DNA from: Sphingomonas sp.
Lineage (GTDB): Bacteria; Pseudomonadota; Alphaproteobacteria; Sphingomonadales; Sphingomonadaceae
Reading direction: 5' to 3'
NCBI GenBank assembly: GCA_025935515.1
Contig: JAICVC010000134.1
Location: 1 to 5,517 of the forward strand
Length of the DNA: 5,517 nucleotides
The translations under genes and the position numbers were made by a program. This document shows, one piece after another, positions 4,651 to 5,517 of this stretch. Every line of letters begins with the position of its first letter. The first letter of the stretch is position 1. The notes under the pieces were generated by a model. The model did not search any database, was not told the origin of the DNA, and worked only from the letters and a program-made list of their open reading frames with translations.

Positions 4651-5517
4651 ATGCTGGGACTGGATTTCGTCAAGGCGAACCGCGAGACGGTCGAACGCGC
4701 GATCCGCGACAAGGGCGTCGACGTCGACCTGGGCGCGCTGCTCGCGTTGGATGCGGAAGTTCGCGCAGCCAAGACCGAGATCGACACGCTGCGCGCCGAA
4801 CGCAACGCGGTCAGCGCGAGGTTCAAGGACGCGACGCCCGAACAGAAGGTCGAACTCGGCAAGCAGGCGAAGGAAGCGGGCGCGCGCGCCTCGGTGCTCG
4901 AAGCCGAGCTTGCCGGCAAGGATGCGGAGCTCAAGTCGATGATGCTGCGACTCCCAGGCATCCCCTACGAGGGGGCGCCGGTCGGGCCCGACGAAAGCTT
5001 CAACCAGGTCATCCGCAGCCAAGGTGAGCCGCCGAGGTTCGAGTTCGAGCCGCTCGACCATGTCGCGCTGATCGAGAAGAACGACTGGGGCGATCTGTCG
5101 CGCGTGACCCAGGTGTCGGGCAGCCGCACTTACTGCCTCAAGGGCAGGCTCGCCTTACTGGAGACCAAACTGATGGCGTGGGCGCTGGACAGGATTGCCA
5201 ATGCCGGGTTCACGCCGATCACGGTGCCGGCAATCGCGCGCGAGCAGGCGTTCCTCAACCAGGGCCAGTTCCCGGGCCACAAGGAAGAGACATACGAGCT
5301 TCCGAATGACGATTTGTGGCTCGCGGGCACCGCCGAGGTGGTGCTGACCTCGCTCCATTCGGGCGAGATCGTCGAGGGCGAAAAGCTGCCGATCCTCTAC
5401 GCGGGCTATTCGCCCTGCTTCCGGCGCGAGGCGGGGAGCGCGGGCAAGGACGTGCGCGGGCTGCTTCGGGTCCACCAGTTCGTGAAAGTCGAGCAATATG
5501 TTGTGTGCGAGGCGGAC
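4651..5517 (+). CDS. serS: Seryl-tRNA synthetase, 3' end beyond the window
   Basis: This class II synthetase charges tRNA-Ser with serine in the cytoplasm. The visible 289 residues are about two thirds of the usual length of about 425, and the frame is open to the window edge. The N-terminal MLGLDFVKANRETVERAI matches the family start, which supports the ATG at 4651 although the frame is open further upstream and no ribosome binding site is seen. A charged coiled-coil arm for tRNA binding spans about 28-100. The linker LPGIPYEGAPVG (101-112), a motif 1 region with Pro193, the TAEV serine-binding loop (227-230) and motif 2 (FRREAGSAGKDVRGLLRVHQF, 257-277) follow. Motif 3 lies outside. The WLAGTAEVVLTSLHSGE and HQFVKVEQYVVC segments differ from the PTAEVPLTN and HQFxKVELV forms usual in alphaproteobacteria, so it may be a divergent or second copy. 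It diverges from the DUF808 gene. Confidence 0.93.
   Translation, partial: MLGLDFVKANRETVERAIRDKGVDVDLGALLALDAEVRAAKTEIDTLRAERNAVSARFKDATPEQKVELGKQAKEAGARASVLEAELAGKDAELKSMMLRLPGIPYEGAPVGPDESFNQVIRSQGEPPRFEFEPLDHVALIEKNDWGDLSRVTQVSGSRTYCLKGRLALLETKLMAWALDRIANAGFTPITVPAIAREQAFLNQGQFPGHKEETYELPNDDLWLAGTAEVVLTSLHSGEIVEGEKLPILYAGYSPCFRREAGSAGKDVRGLLRVHQFVKVEQYVVCEAD

Noticed and set aside
4237..5061. Minus-strand open frame covering the serS 5' end and part of the DUF808 gene
   Set aside because: It is a shadow frame opposite the conserved serS N-terminus and overlaps the DUF808 gene out of frame.

Overview
The window is GC-rich and reads as chromosomal DNA of an alphaproteobacterium, most likely a sphingomonad (Sphingomonadales). 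This assignment is an inference from the protein sequences recalled for that group, a small Flp/Fap-type pilin, a double-hairpin intergenic-type repeat common in sphingomonads, and start codons that sit directly behind -10-like boxes without a ribosome binding site. No tRNA, rRNA, CRISPR array, insertion sequence or transposase was seen.

Layout, left to right. hppD (4-hydroxyphenylpyruvate dioxygenase) lies on the minus strand at 32-1123. A 181-base divergent intergenic region rich in inverted repeats follows. Next is a pterin-4a-carbinolamine dehydratase gene on the plus strand (1305-1562). A 33-residue single-span membrane protein, too short for usual gene finders, lies on the minus strand (1576-1677) with its own promoter-like boxes and ribosome binding site. 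A lone Flp-type pilin follows (1904-2062). Then come a putative tyrosine-codon leader peptide (2120-2212) and a terminator hairpin (2247-2275) directly in front of phhA, phenylalanine 4-hydroxylase (2300-3103). A flavin reductase-like gene (3127-3642) meets a convergent DUF808/YedI-like membrane protein gene (3639-4595, minus). The window ends inside a divergent serS, seryl-tRNA synthetase (4651 onward, cut by the edge).

How the genes work together. PhhA hydroxylates phenylalanine to tyrosine with tetrahydropterin and O2. The dehydratase helps to regenerate the pterin. HppD converts 4-hydroxyphenylpyruvate, made from tyrosine by an aminotransferase not seen here, to homogentisate. These three genes form a loose phenylalanine/tyrosine catabolic island interrupted by the pilin and the small membrane protein. 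The flavin reductase, DUF808 protein and SerRS have no clear link to it.

Most interesting signals: (1) a possible tyrosine-sensing attenuator upstream of phhA, with a 30-codon ORF carrying three consecutive TAT codons followed by a strong terminator; (2) a palindromic repeat element lying in frame inside the 5' coding region of phhA; (3) the unannotated 33-residue membrane protein; (4) nested inverted repeats between hppD and the dehydratase gene; (5) a SerRS whose catalytic core and neighbours look unlike the usual alphaproteobacterial serS.
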